DNA of 28,784 nt from an uncultured Collinsella sp. (GTDB lineage Bacteria; Actinomycetota; Coriobacteriia; Coriobacteriales; Coriobacteriaceae). The stretch lies in assembly GCA_900752545.1 (NCBI GenBank), contig CAADVS010000005.1:1-28784 (forward strand), in the 5' to 3' direction. Under the pieces are notes generated by a model. It ran no database searches. It was not told the DNA's origin and was given only the letters and a program-made list of their open reading frames with translations. The translations under genes were made by a program, and so were the position numbers. This document shows, one piece after another, positions 7,703 to 16,344 of the stretch (the stretch's first letter is position 1; the number at the start of each line of letters is the position of its first letter).

Positions 7703-8623
7703 ATGCGTATTGTGTTTATGGGTACGCCTGATTTTGCTGTGCCTTCGCTGACTTCGCTTGTTGAGGCTGGTAACGAGATTGCGCTTGTTGTTACTCGTCC
7801 TGATGCTGTTCGTGGGCGTGGTAAGAAGCTTGAACCGTCTCCTGTTAAGGCCAAGGCGCTTGAGCTGGGGTTGCCGGTTATTGAGGCTAATCGTATGACG
7901 GCCGAGGTTGTTGAGGCTCTCCAAGCTGTGCAAGCCGATATTTTCTGTGTGGCTGCTTATGGCTGCATTTTGCCTGATGACGTGCTGCATATGGCGCCGC
8001 TTGGTATTGTGAATGTCCATGCTTCGCTGCTGCCTCGTTGGCGTGGGGCTGCTCCTATTCAGCGTGCGATTCTCGCTGGTGATGAGGTTGCTGGCGTTTC
8101 CATTATGCGTATTGGGCATGGCGTGGATACCGGCGCTTATTGCGCGCAGGCCTCGACTTCGGTTGCCGGTAAGCATGCTGAGGCGCTGACCATGGAGCTT
8201 GGCGAGCTTGGCGGCAAACTGCTGGCTGATACGCTTCCGTCGCTTGCCGATGGTTCGGCTGTTTGGACTGAGCAGGATGAGTCGCTCGTCACTCATGCTG
8301 CCAAGATTTCCAAGCTGGAGATGCGTCTGGATCCGCAGATGGCTGCGCTTGATTGCGTGCGCCATGTGCTGGCCTCGTCCGATACCGCGCCTGCCCGATG
8401 CGTGATTGCCGGCAAGACCGTGCGTGTGCTCGATGCTGCGCTGGCCGATGTTTCGCTTGGCAAGGGCGGCGTTGACGTTAAGAATAAGCGTGTTTACCTG
8501 GGTCTTTCCGATGGCTCGGTTGAGTTGCTCGAGGTTAAGCCCGATGGTAAGCGTGCTATGGCCGCTTCTGCTTGGGCTGCTGGCCTGCAGGGCGCCGATC
8601 TTTCGTGGGGTGTTTTGTCATGA
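7703..8623 (+). CDS. fmt: Methionyl-tRNA formyltransferase
   Basis: Fmt adds a formyl group from 10-formyltetrahydrofolate to the initiator Met-tRNA. The 306-residue product begins MRIVFMGTPDFAVPSL. It has the catalytic set Asn104 and His106 (NVHASLLPRWRGAAP) and Asp142 (GHGVDTG), at family-typical positions. The C-terminal OB-like tRNA-binding domain fills the last hundred residues. GAGGAGA lies upstream of the ATG. The stop overlaps the rsmB start (ATGA at 8620-8623), so the two are translationally coupled. Codon use is odd: 27 of the first 42 codons end in T, against 3 of the first 42 in the neighbouring def. This could reflect a different history or a local mutational bias. Confidence 0.97.
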   Translation: MRIVFMGTPDFAVPSLTSLVEAGNEIALVVTRPDAVRGRGKKLEPSPVKAKALELGLPVIEANRMTAEVVEALQAVQADIFCVAAYGCILPDDVLHMAPLGIVNVHASLLPRWRGAAPIQRAILAGDEVAGVSIMRIGHGVDTGAYCAQASTSVAGKHAEALTMELGELGGKLLADTLPSLADGSAVWTEQDESLVTHAAKISKLEMRLDPQMAALDCVRHVLASSDTAPARCVIAGKTVRVLDAALADVSLGKGGVDVKNKRVYLGLSDGSVELLEVKPDGKRAMAASAWAAGLQGADLSWGVLS

Positions 8624-10020
8624 GCAAGCTGTCTCCCGCGCGCAAGCTTGCGCTCGATGTGCTGATGGAGGCCGATCGCCGTGGCATGTATGCGCGCGAT
8701 GTGCTGTCCTCTCGCGCATCGGCCAAAGCTATTGACCAGCGCGATTCCGCTTTTGCCGCCCGCTTAGCGCTTGGTGTGGCCGCCACGCAGGGTATTTTGG
8801 ACGAGCTGCTCGACCAGTTTCTCGATAAGCCCAAAAAGGTTGCGCCGCGTGTTCGCATGGCGCTTCGTCTCTCGGCCTTCGAGATGCTCTATCTGCATAC
8901 GCCTGGCCGCGTCGCCGTAAGTCAGGGTGTTGAGCTGGTTCGCTGCGGTGCTAAGTCCGCCGCTGGCTTGGCCAATGCCGTACTGCATAAGGTTGCGGAC
9001 AATGTTGAGGACTTTGCTACGGCATCCGATGTGGATAAGTCTGAACGACGCCTGGTACGTCTGTCGCGCCTGATGGGTCTGCCGCGTTGGCTGTGCGCTC
9101 GTATTATGGCTTCGTTTGACACGCCAGAGGGTGCGCTCAACTTTGCCGGTAACTTGGCACCAGCGCCGCTGGCTTTGCACGAGAACGCTTTTACGACTAA
9201 GCCTGATCCGTATATCTCGCAGCTCGTCGCGCCTGTCTTCCCGGGCTGCCATGCCCCGGTTGATGCCCAGGTTACCGTTGCTTCGGGTGTGTTTGAGCGT
9301 GCTGCCGCGGTGGCATCTGATCTCAACGCGCAGCTTATCGCCACGGCAGCCACGCGCCCTGGAAGCTGCCTTGAGATTGGTGCCGGTCGTGGCACCAAGA
9401 CCTATGTGATGATGTGTCAGGCCAAGCGTGCGGGCTATGAACGTCAGCATACGGCGCTTGACCTGCATGATCGTAAATGTGATCAGAATCTCGCGCGCCT
9501 GCATAAGGCGGGTATTACGGGTGTTCGCACGGTCTCGGGCGATGCTTGCGAGCTTGATGAGGTACTAACATCGTTTGATGCCATGCTTGGCAAGCCGGTT
9601 AAGTTCGACACAGTCTTTATCGATGCGCCGTGCTCGGGCACCGGCACCATGCGCCGTCATCCCGAGATCCCGTGGCGCCTGACCGAAAAGGATGTGACGG
9701 TTGAGCTGCCCAAACTGCAGCTGACGATGCTCAAAGAGGCTGCCGCGCGCGTGGTTGCCGGCGGCGAGCTCATCTATGCGACGTGCTCGGTCTTCGATGG
9801 GGAGAACACACAGGTCGTGGATGCCTTCCTGGCCTCTCCCGAGGGCGTCGACTTTAGCGTTGCACTGCTCTCCGAGGCACAGATTCTGCAACTCCCCGAG
9901 TTCGATCAGGCCAAGAAGCTCGTATCCGTACGCCAGAACGATCGAGGCCTCTTCCAAAGCGTGCCGGTAAACGCCGACTCCTACGACGGCCACTTCTGCG
10001 CCCGCCTGGTCCACAAGTAA
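8620..10020 (+). CDS. rsmB: 16S rRNA (cytosine-5) methyltransferase, RsmB/Sun family
   Basis: RsmB methylates a cytosine of 16S rRNA (C967 in E. coli) using S-adenosylmethionine. The 466-residue protein has an N-terminal NusB-like helical domain (about residues 5-130) and a C-terminal Rossmann methyltransferase domain. The latter shows the SAM loop EIGAGRGTKT at 252-261, DAPCSG at 335-340 and YATCS at 386-390. In this family the TCS cysteine (Cys389) is the nucleophile and the PCSG cysteine (Cys338) helps release product. The ATG at 8620 overlaps the fmt stop; an earlier in-frame ATG at 8572 would lie well inside fmt. T-ending codons are common in the first half and fade towards the 3' end. 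Confidence 0.94.
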   Translation: MSKLSPARKLALDVLMEADRRGMYARDVLSSRASAKAIDQRDSAFAARLALGVAATQGILDELLDQFLDKPKKVAPRVRMALRLSAFEMLYLHTPGRVAVSQGVELVRCGAKSAAGLANAVLHKVADNVEDFATASDVDKSERRLVRLSRLMGLPRWLCARIMASFDTPEGALNFAGNLAPAPLALHENAFTTKPDPYISQLVAPVFPGCHAPVDAQVTVASGVFERAAAVASDLNAQLIATAATRPGSCLEIGAGRGTKTYVMMCQAKRAGYERQHTALDLHDRKCDQNLARLHKAGITGVRTVSGDACELDEVLTSFDAMLGKPVKFDTVFIDAPCSGTGTMRRHPEIPWRLTEKDVTVELPKLQLTMLKEAAARVVAGGELIYATCSVFDGENTQVVDAFLASPEGVDFSVALLSEAQILQLPEFDQAKKLVSVRQNDRGLFQSVPVNADSYDGHFCARLVHK

Positions 10021-10026
10021 CGACTA

Positions 10027-10093
10027 AGTTGCGGTGAAATAGGGATTGAAAAGCCGTTTCTGCCCACCAAACAGTCCTTATTTCACCGCGACT
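10027..10093. repeat. Palindromic sequence after rsmB
   Basis: Arms 10027-10045 and 10075-10093 are inverted repeats matching at 17 of 19 bases (core gcggtgaaata). They surround a 29-base centre that includes gcccaccaaacag. The sequence differs from the other two repeat kinds here, apart from a short acagtcct shared with the 875/7349 element. It lies in the gap between two convergent genes. Confidence 0.7.
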
Positions 10094-10121
10094 CATAAGG
10101 AAACCTGGGTAGCTAAAGAAT

Positions 10122-10153
10122 CAGCCCCGCGATCGATGCTGATCGCGGGGCTG
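10122..10153. terminator. Bidirectional terminator between rsmB and the zinc-ribbon gene
   Basis: A 13-bp perfect GC-rich stem, cagccccgcgatc (10122-10134) with its complement at 10141-10153, lies between two convergent genes. It is followed by tttggtt on the plus strand and attcttt on the minus strand, so it may serve both. Confidence 0.75.
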
Positions 10154-10161
10154 TTTGGTTC

Positions 10162-10398
10162 CTAGTGGCTATGCGGGCAGTTGGCGCAGCAGCCACTCGT
10201 GGCGTTGGTGCTGGAGCCGCCGCTTCGCTGGTCGGTGTTGTAGAAACCACTGCCCTCAAATTTAATGCCGCTGGCCGAGAACGTCTTGGCCGCCGGGGCA
10301 CCGCAGCTGGGGCACACGACTTCGGGAGTCTCGGACATGGGATGCTCAACCTCAAACACGTTGCCGCAGCTCGAGCACTTGTAATCGTAGCGCGCCAT
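10162..10398 (-). CDS. FmdB-family zinc-ribbon protein
   Basis: This is a 78-residue protein beginning MARYDYKCSSCGNVFEVEHP. Two CxxC pairs (Cys8/Cys11 and Cys29/Cys32) form a single zinc ribbon, followed by the family's FEGSGFYNTD stretch. The C-terminus is Cys/His rich (GCCANCPHSH), which might bind metal as well. The family was named after a gene near formamidase/acetamidase operons and is often called a regulatory protein, but the function is not established. GAAAAGGAAG precedes the ATG. It lies 88 bases downstream of the amylase-glucanotransferase fusion, with a hairpin between, so it is probably transcribed separately. Confidence 0.88.
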   Translation of the reverse strand: MARYDYKCSSCGNVFEVEHPMSETPEVVCPSCGAPAAKTFSASGIKFEGSGFYNTDQRSGGSSTNATSGCCANCPHSH

Positions 10399-10420
10399 AA
10401 TACTTCCTTTTCAGCACAAA

Positions 10421-10442
10421 GCGGGCAGATTACTCTGCCCGC
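10421..10442 (-). terminator. Hairpin terminator after the amylase-glucanotransferase gene
   Basis: A 9-bp stem, gcgggcaga (10421-10429) with tctgcccgc (10434-10442), lies in the gap before the zinc-ribbon gene. On the minus strand it is followed by only TTTG, so termination may be partial. Confidence 0.6.
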
Positions 10443-10486
10443 AAAAATTCAAACGTCTGTAACTGTACCCTATATCGGGGGTTTTA

Positions 10487-13400
10487 TCACGCTTCGCCCC
10501 AGAATCTATGGTTGTTGCGCAGGAGCTGTGCGGTTTTGCCCTCGGCGGCTGCAATGTTCGCCTCGTTAGCCTGCCAGGTCCAGTTGCCCGTGGCCACGCC
10601 CGGAACGTTCATGCGCGCGTCGTCGCCAAGCCCCAGGACATCCTGCAGCGGCATCATCACCAGGGGAGCGTCGCTTGCCAGCGCGTCGCTCATCAGCTTG
10701 GCCGCCACCTCAACACCGCTCGGTTCATCGCCGCCCGCAAAGGAACGCGTACACCAGCCGGCCAGCGTCGACGTATCGTGCGTTGAGGTGTACAGGATCT
10801 TTCCTGGCGTGGGGTGCACGCCGCAACGGACGTCGTAATCGCTAAACTCCAGCACGTCCATGCCGGGGAAACCGCAGGTCGAAGCCATGGCGCGAACACC
10901 GGGCGTCAAATAGCCCAGGTCCTCGGCGATAAAGTTGAGCGGACCCAGCTCGTCGTAGGCAGTCTGGAACAGGTCTTTGCCCGGTCCCGCCAGCCAGCGA
11001 CCGTCGGCGCAGGCCTTGCCGGCGGGGATGCTAAAGTAGCTGTGGAACCCCAGAAAGTGATCCAGACGCACGCGGTCGTAGAGCGAGAACGCGCGGCGCA
11101 GGCGATCCATCCACCAGCTATAGCCGTTCTGCTTCATGTGGTCCCAGCGGAACGTCGGGTTGCCCCATACCTGACCCTCGGGCGCAAAGTTGTCGGGCGG
11201 CGCGCCGGAAATCTCGATTGCTTTGCCGGTATCGGACAGCCAGAAGTTCTCGGGTTCGCTCCACGCGTCTGCCGAATCGTCGGACACGTACATAGGAATG
11301 TCGCCGATAACCTCGATACCCTTCTTGTGCGCGTAGTTCATGAGCTCGCACCAGGCCAGGTCAAAGCGGTACTGCATGTACGCCTGAAGCTCGGCCTCGT
11401 TGTGGAAGCGCTTGTCGTCGATTAGATGCTCGTTGTAGCGAGCGACATCTGCCGGCCAATTGTGGCGCGACTCGCCCTCAAAGTACTTTTTGACGGCCAT
11501 ATAGACGCAGTATTTCTCGAGCCAATCGGCATTGCGATGTTTAAACGCTGTGTACAGCGGGTCGGCATCCTCGCCGCCGCGGGCCTTCCAGGTCTCAAAG
11601 TCGGCGGCCAGCTCCTCGTGGCTCTCGGGTAGCAGGTCGATATTGCCTGCAAAGGCCGAAGGACCGGCGTATGGGGAGCGGAAGAAGTCCGTGGGGTTGA
11701 CGGGGAGAACCTGCCAGTAGCGCATGCCCATGGCGGCCAGATGGTCGATAAAGCGACGCGTGGGCGCACCGATCGTACCGGGCTTGCCGTCGTCGGTCGG
11801 CACCGATGTGATATGGCACACAACACCCGCACCGTGATCGAGCGGCTCCTGCAGGCGCTGCTCGGCATGGTGATAGATGATCGACGAGCCCAGCGGATAC
11901 AGATCGAGCGTGACCGTACCGTTATGGATCTCACACTCGTGACCGCTGATCACGTCACTCGCGCATTCGCCGAGCGCCGGGATCGTCACGCGATGCGAAT
12001 TGCGCAGGCTGCGGTTGATGATGACGGTCGCGGACTCGCCGTCTTTACCGGTACGGTTGTAGGCCAGCACCTCGTCATTGAGCGCGAAGGCCTTGATCTC
12101 ACCGTCGATCATAAACGGCAGCGCGCGGCGCACGGCCGAGGCATTCTTGACGATCGCAAACGTATCGAAGTCGTGTAGGTTTTCCTTGGTCGGCATGGTG
12201 CGGCGGTTGCCCGGATCGGTGAGGCCCTCCAGGCCGTACTCATCGCCATAATAGATCGAGGGCACGCCCGGGAACGTCATCTGCATGAGCGTCGCGAGCC
12301 AAAAACGGCTCTTAGCCAGGCCCATCGCGTTCTCGTCCAGACGCCATTTGCTGCGCTCGCACTCGGGCAGCTGCGACTCGTCGGGGCCGCCGCCGAGCAC
12401 CGAGATAATGCGCGGTCGGTCGTGGCTCGAAAGCAGATTAAGCGCGCAAGACAGGGCCTCACGCGGATAGTTCTCGCGTAGGGTCTCGATATCCTCGGCT
12501 GCCTGGTAGGCGTTTTTGTAGCCCATCAAAAAGCCGATGACCATGTCGCGGAAGGGGTAATCCATGGCCGAGTCGAGCTCGGAGCCTTGCAGATAGCGAC
12601 GCAGATGGCCGTAGCTGATCTTGTTGGAGGCGTCTTCCCATACCTCGCCGAGCAGCAGCGCGTCGGGCTTCTCGGCGAGCACGGCCTTCTTGATCTCGGT
12701 CAGGAAATCGTCCGAAAGCTCGTCGGCCACGTCTAGGCGCCAGCCATGAGCGCCGGCACGTAGCCATTTTCGGATCACGCCATCCTTGCCCAGGAGCCGC
12801 TCGCGTACCAGTTCGGAGCTCTCATTGATGGCGGGCATATTGCCCACGCCCCACCAGCAGTCGTACGAGCCGTCCTCGTGGAAATAAAACGCATCACGCC
12901 ACGGCGAATCCTCGCTCTGCCACGCGCCCACGCCGGGGTAGTTGCCGTAGCGGTTGAAGTAGATCGAATCGTCGCCCGTGTGGTTGAACACACCGTCCAG
13001 AATGATGGAAATGCCTAGCTTCTCGGCCGCCTCGCACAGCTCGGTAAAGTCCTGCTCGGTGCCCAGAATCGGATCGATCTTGGTGTAATCGGCGGTGTCG
13101 TAGCGGTGGTTACTCGCGGCTTCAAAAATGGGGTTGAGGTAGATGGCCGTAAAGCCCAGCTCGGCGATGCGGGGCAGGTCATTCTGGATGCCCTTGAGCG
13201 AGCCGCCGTAAAAGTCCCAGGTCTTGATGGATCCGTCTTCGGCGCGCTCGTACACAGGCGGCTCGTTCCAGTCCTCGACCATGCGGCGCTGAATGCCCTT
13301 ACGCGGTTTTTCGACCTCGGCCAGCGTGCGCTCGCGCCAGTGCTCGTCGCGGGCATAGCGATCGGGGAAGATCTGGTAGACCATACCGCGCTCGTACCAC

Positions 13401-13783
13401 TCGGGTCGAACTTCGCGGTGCTTGTAGACGGTGACCTGGAACGACGGCACCTCGGCGTAGTCGTAGGTTACGCCCTCGCCGCCGGTGCGGCCCTGCGGTG
13501 CGCCCAGGCGAACCTCGGGCTGACCCTCGATATTGCAGATAAAGCTGTACCAGATAAGACAGGGCTCGGTGCACTCAAGCTCTACGGTGAATATGCCGTC
13601 GCCCTCGTGCGTCATGGGATACCGAGACTCACCGATTTCATCGACCCAGGTGCGCAGCGTAAGCGTTGCCTGGTTGGGGTCGGCATCCTCCAGAATCACG
13701 GAGAGCGAAAGGGTAGCTCCTGTGGTCACAGCGCCAAACGGAGTGCGAAACTGCGGCAGACGGCTGTTGTGTATCAATCTCAT
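10487..13783 (-). CDS. Bifunctional GH13 alpha-amylase/neopullulanase and GH77 4-alpha-glucanotransferase
   Basis: The 1098-residue protein joins two carbohydrate enzymes. Residues about 1-125 look like the N-terminal beta-sandwich of neopullulanase-type enzymes. Residues about 130-640 are a GH13 domain with DGVFNH (263-268), GWRLDVADE (347-355, nucleophile Asp351), GEVWED (379-384, acid/base Glu380) and SSHDRPR (Asp455). After a short linker, residues about 650-1098 are a GH77 amylomaltase (MalQ) domain. Its catalytic residues are Asp908 (RLDHF), Glu954 (IAEDLG) and Asp1003 (STHDT). No signal peptide is seen, so it should act in the cytoplasm on glycogen-derived or imported maltodextrins, hydrolysing or debranching and rearranging alpha-glucans. 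It follows glgA in the same direction after a hairpin, with its own upstream region carrying two GGTAAAAC-type sites. Exact substrate preference cannot be told from sequence. Confidence 0.93.
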   Translation of the reverse strand: MRLIHNSRLPQFRTPFGAVTTGATLSLSVILEDADPNQATLTLRTWVDEIGESRYPMTHEGDGIFTVELECTEPCLIWYSFICNIEGQPEVRLGAPQGRTGGEGVTYDYAEVPSFQVTVYKHREVRPEWYERGMVYQIFPDRYARDEHWRERTLAEVEKPRKGIQRRMVEDWNEPPVYERAEDGSIKTWDFYGGSLKGIQNDLPRIAELGFTAIYLNPIFEAASNHRYDTADYTKIDPILGTEQDFTELCEAAEKLGISIILDGVFNHTGDDSIYFNRYGNYPGVGAWQSEDSPWRDAFYFHEDGSYDCWWGVGNMPAINESSELVRERLLGKDGVIRKWLRAGAHGWRLDVADELSDDFLTEIKKAVLAEKPDALLLGEVWEDASNKISYGHLRRYLQGSELDSAMDYPFRDMVIGFLMGYKNAYQAAEDIETLRENYPREALSCALNLLSSHDRPRIISVLGGGPDESQLPECERSKWRLDENAMGLAKSRFWLATLMQMTFPGVPSIYYGDEYGLEGLTDPGNRRTMPTKENLHDFDTFAIVKNASAVRRALPFMIDGEIKAFALNDEVLAYNRTGKDGESATVIINRSLRNSHRVTIPALGECASDVISGHECEIHNGTVTLDLYPLGSSIIYHHAEQRLQEPLDHGAGVVCHITSVPTDDGKPGTIGAPTRRFIDHLAAMGMRYWQVLPVNPTDFFRSPYAGPSAFAGNIDLLPESHEELAADFETWKARGGEDADPLYTAFKHRNADWLEKYCVYMAVKKYFEGESRHNWPADVARYNEHLIDDKRFHNEAELQAYMQYRFDLAWCELMNYAHKKGIEVIGDIPMYVSDDSADAWSEPENFWLSDTGKAIEISGAPPDNFAPEGQVWGNPTFRWDHMKQNGYSWWMDRLRRAFSLYDRVRLDHFLGFHSYFSIPAGKACADGRWLAGPGKDLFQTAYDELGPLNFIAEDLGYLTPGVRAMASTCGFPGMDVLEFSDYDVRCGVHPTPGKILYTSTHDTSTLAGWCTRSFAGGDEPSGVEVAAKLMSDALASDAPLVMMPLQDVLGLGDDARMNVPGVATGNWTWQANEANIAAAEGKTAQLLRNNHRFWGEA

Positions 13784-13882
13784 AGTACGGTCCAGTTCAA
13801 TAGAATCACGGCCTGCTGGCCATGGGCTTTACGCACAGGATGTAAGTATATCTGTTGTACACAGGCTGTATAAACAACATCC

Positions 13883-13926
13883 GTTTACCATCGGCGAACG
13901 GTTGTCCTAGAAAATCGTTTTACCAA
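13883..13926 (-). promoter_or_regulatory. Putative operator pair upstream of the amylase fusion
   Basis: Two copies of a gttt(t)acca motif lie at 13883-13890 and 13917-13925. On the minus strand the second reads ttggtaaaacgatttt, nearly identical to ttggtaaaacgttttt at 23806-23821 upstream of the HAD gene and glgB. The CG-centred shape is like operators of LacI-family sugar regulators. No regulator gene is in the window. Confidence 0.5.
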
Positions 13927-13938
13927 CTACCTACAGAG

Positions 13939-13965
13939 AAGGGGCGCCCGGTTGGAGCGCCCCTT
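13939..13965 (-). terminator. Hairpin after glgA
   Basis: A 9-bp GC-rich stem, aaggggcgc (13939-13947) with gcgcccctt (13957-13965), lies 36 bases past the glgA stop. It lacks a good T-run, so it may be a weak terminator or an mRNA end-stabilising hairpin. Confidence 0.55.
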
Positions 13966-14001
13966 ACTTAGGGTTTGATTAGGTTTTGGATCGCCTGCGG
14001 G

Positions 14002-16254
14002 CTAGCGGCGCTTGCGGGTGGCCGTGGCCTTGCGGACGGACGTTTTCTTGGACGGGGCCTTTTTCTTTGCCGGAACGGCGTGGGAGACCGGAGTCTCCCT
14101 GGTGGGTTCTGGCTTGGCCTTTACCTCGGCCTTGGGCTCCTCTTTGGCAGCAGCTGGCTTAGTCTCTGCCTTGGGAGTCGTGGTCTTTGCCGTGGTCTTC
14201 TTGGCCGTCGTCGTGCGCTTTCGCGTGGTGGTCTTGGCGGCGGGCTTGGTCTCGACGGTTACCTCCGCCTTGGACTCTGCAGGCGTCTCCTCGACCTTGG
14301 CTGCCGGCTTTGCGGCTGACTTGGTCGTGGCGGCCTTCGTGGTCGTCAACTTCGTTGCCGTGGTCTTCTTGGCTGCCGTTGTCTTCTTGGCGGTCGTGGT
14401 CGTCTTCTTGGCAGCAGTCTTTGCCGGAGCCTTGGTGGCCGGCTTGGCCTTAGCGACCTCGGCCTTTACCTCGGGAGCAGCCTCGGCTTCGGCGGCCTTC
14501 TTGGCAGCGGCGGTCGTGCGCTTGCGCGTGGTCGTTGCCTTGGCAGCCGTTGTTTTAGTCGCGGCAGACTTGGTCGTCGTAACCTTCTTAGTGGTCGTCT
14601 TGCGGGTCGTGGTCTTCTTAGCTGCGGGCTTTGCAGCGGGCTTGACCTCAGCCTTTGCCTCAGGAGCAACCTCAGCCTTCACCTCAGGCTCGGCCTTTGC
14701 GGGCTCAGCTTCAACCGGCTTCTCCTCGGCCTTGGACTCCGGCTCAGCAACAGCTTTAGGCTCGTCGACAACTGCCGCCGGCCTCTCAATCTCCGGATGC
14801 ATAAAGAAGTACAGGTCCAGATACTTATCGGCCGAACGCGTCCAGCTAAAGTCCTGGCTCATGGCCTGCGTGACCAGCTGATTCCATGCGTCGCGGTTAT
14901 CCCAGAACAGACGCGCCGCGCGGAATACCGCATCGCCCATCTCGTCGCCGTTAAAGTTGCTAAACGAGAAGCCCGTGCCCTCGCCGGTAAACTCGTTATA
15001 CGGAATCACAGTGTCCTTCAGGCCGCCGGTCTCGCGCACGATGGGCAGGGTGCCGTAGCGCATGGCGATGATCTGCGACAGGCCGCAGGGCTCAAACTTC
15101 GAGGGCATCAGGAACATGTCGGCGGCAGCATACATGCGCTGCGAGAGCGCCGGATCGAACTCGATGCGTGCGGCCATGGTGCCGGGGTACTTTTCCTGGA
15201 AGTAGCGCAGGCCGTCCTCGTAGTCGCGGTCGCCGGTGCCAAGCACGGCCACCTGCACGCCGCCGGCCAGGATGCGGTCGAGCGCGTACATGACCAGGTC
15301 TAGGCCCTTCTGGCGCGTCAGACGCGTGACCATCACCATGAGCGGACGGTCGTCGCGAACCTCGAGCCCCAGCTCTTCCTGCAGCTTGGCCTTGCATACG
15401 GCCTTGCCGGAACGGTCCTCCACGGTGTAGTTGGCGGCAATGCGCTTGTCGGTCGCCGGGTCAAAGCCCGCGACGTCGATGCCATTCAAAATGCCCTGCA
15501 GCGCGTACGAACGCTCGCGCAGAACGCCGTCCAGGCCCTCGCCAAACTCGGGCGTCTGGATCTCACTCGCGTAGGTGGGGCTTACCGTGGTGATGGCATC
15601 GGCATAGTGCAGCGCGCCTAGCATGTAGTTGATGCTGCAGGCGTCGCAACGCAGCTGCGAGGCGGCCGCGGGAATATGCGCCACACCCAGGATGTCCTCC
15701 ATCACGGTGTCGCTAAACTGGCCCTGGAACGCTACGTTGTGGATCGAGAACACGGTCTTGACGCGGTCGTACAGCGGCAGGCCCTGGTAGAACTCGCGCA
15801 AGAACACGGGCGCCAGCGCGGTCTGCCAGTCGTTGCAGTGCAGGATGTCGCACTCAAAACCGGCCGGCAGGTGCTGCAGGCTCTCTGTGATGGCCTTGGA
15901 GAAAAACGCGAAGCGCTCGCCGTCGTCAAAGAAGCCGTACGGATAGTCGCGCGCAAAGTAGCGCTCGTTGTCAACGAACAAATAGGTGACGCCGTCGTGC
16001 TCGATCTTCTCGAGACCGCAGTACTCGTTGCGCCAGCCCAGGCTCACGTAAAAGTCGGCAAAGTGCTCCATCTGCGCCTTGTACTCGTCCTTGATGGTGG
16101 CGTACTTGGGCACCATCACGATAACCTCGGCGCCGGCTCGCACAAGCGCCGCAGGCAGCGAGCCCGCCACGTCGCCCAGGCCACCGGTCTTAACAAACGG
16201 TGCGCACTCGGCCGAGGCAAACACGATCTGCATCTTTTTGCTGGAATCTGCCAT
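14002..16254 (-). CDS. glgA: Glycogen synthase with long histone-like C-terminal tail
   Basis: GlgA (GT5) extends alpha-1,4-glucan chains from ADP-glucose. The catalytic part has KTGGLGDV near residue 22 (ADP-glucose binding), HCNDWQ, and the FEPCGLSQ...ETGGL active-site region near 387-412. The ATG at 16254 is chosen because GGGAG lies five bases upstream; an ATG at 16266 would add four residues. The product is 750 residues, while the family is usually about 480. The extra roughly 260 residues form a low-complexity tail: first a Glu/Pro/Ala/Lys stretch, then repeated Lys/Thr/Ala runs with recurring TTTRKRTT units, ending RKRR. This resembles histone H1-like tails. The frame is intact up to a clean stop, so it is not an obvious frameshift. 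It follows glgD after 90 bases holding a hairpin. Confidence 0.95.
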   Translation of the reverse strand: MADSSKKMQIVFASAECAPFVKTGGLGDVAGSLPAALVRAGAEVIVMVPKYATIKDEYKAQMEHFADFYVSLGWRNEYCGLEKIEHDGVTYLFVDNERYFARDYPYGFFDDGERFAFFSKAITESLQHLPAGFECDILHCNDWQTALAPVFLREFYQGLPLYDRVKTVFSIHNVAFQGQFSDTVMEDILGVAHIPAAASQLRCDACSINYMLGALHYADAITTVSPTYASEIQTPEFGEGLDGVLRERSYALQGILNGIDVAGFDPATDKRIAANYTVEDRSGKAVCKAKLQEELGLEVRDDRPLMVMVTRLTRQKGLDLVMYALDRILAGGVQVAVLGTGDRDYEDGLRYFQEKYPGTMAARIEFDPALSQRMYAAADMFLMPSKFEPCGLSQIIAMRYGTLPIVRETGGLKDTVIPYNEFTGEGTGFSFSNFNGDEMGDAVFRAARLFWDNRDAWNQLVTQAMSQDFSWTRSADKYLDLYFFMHPEIERPAAVVDEPKAVAEPESKAEEKPVEAEPAKAEPEVKAEVAPEAKAEVKPAAKPAAKKTTTRKTTTKKVTTTKSAATKTTAAKATTTRKRTTAAAKKAAEAEAAPEVKAEVAKAKPATKAPAKTAAKKTTTTAKKTTAAKKTTATKLTTTKAATTKSAAKPAAKVEETPAESKAEVTVETKPAAKTTTRKRTTTAKKTTAKTTTPKAETKPAAAKEEPKAEVKAKPEPTRETPVSHAVPAKKKAPSKKTSVRKATATRKRR

Positions 16255-16279
16255 ATTGTCTCCCATGTTGCAATTCGAG

Positions 16280-16311
16280 AATAGCCGCCTGGCGCTAACC
16301 GGGCGGCTATT
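16280..16311 (-). other. Hairpin between glgD and glgA
   Basis: A 10-bp perfect stem (16280-16289 with 16302-16311) lies in the short glgD-glgA gap, with no T-run after it on the minus strand. It may stabilise mRNA ends or tune relative expression within the operon. Confidence 0.5.
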
Positions 16312-16344
16312 CTACATGTTACGAGCGATGTTGCGGTGCCAACG

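Noticed and set aside
14002..14775. Frameshift or assembly error producing the GlgA tail
   Set aside because: The frame stays open with a consistent Lys/Ala/Thr composition to a clean stop, and GlgB has an independent tail of the same kind.
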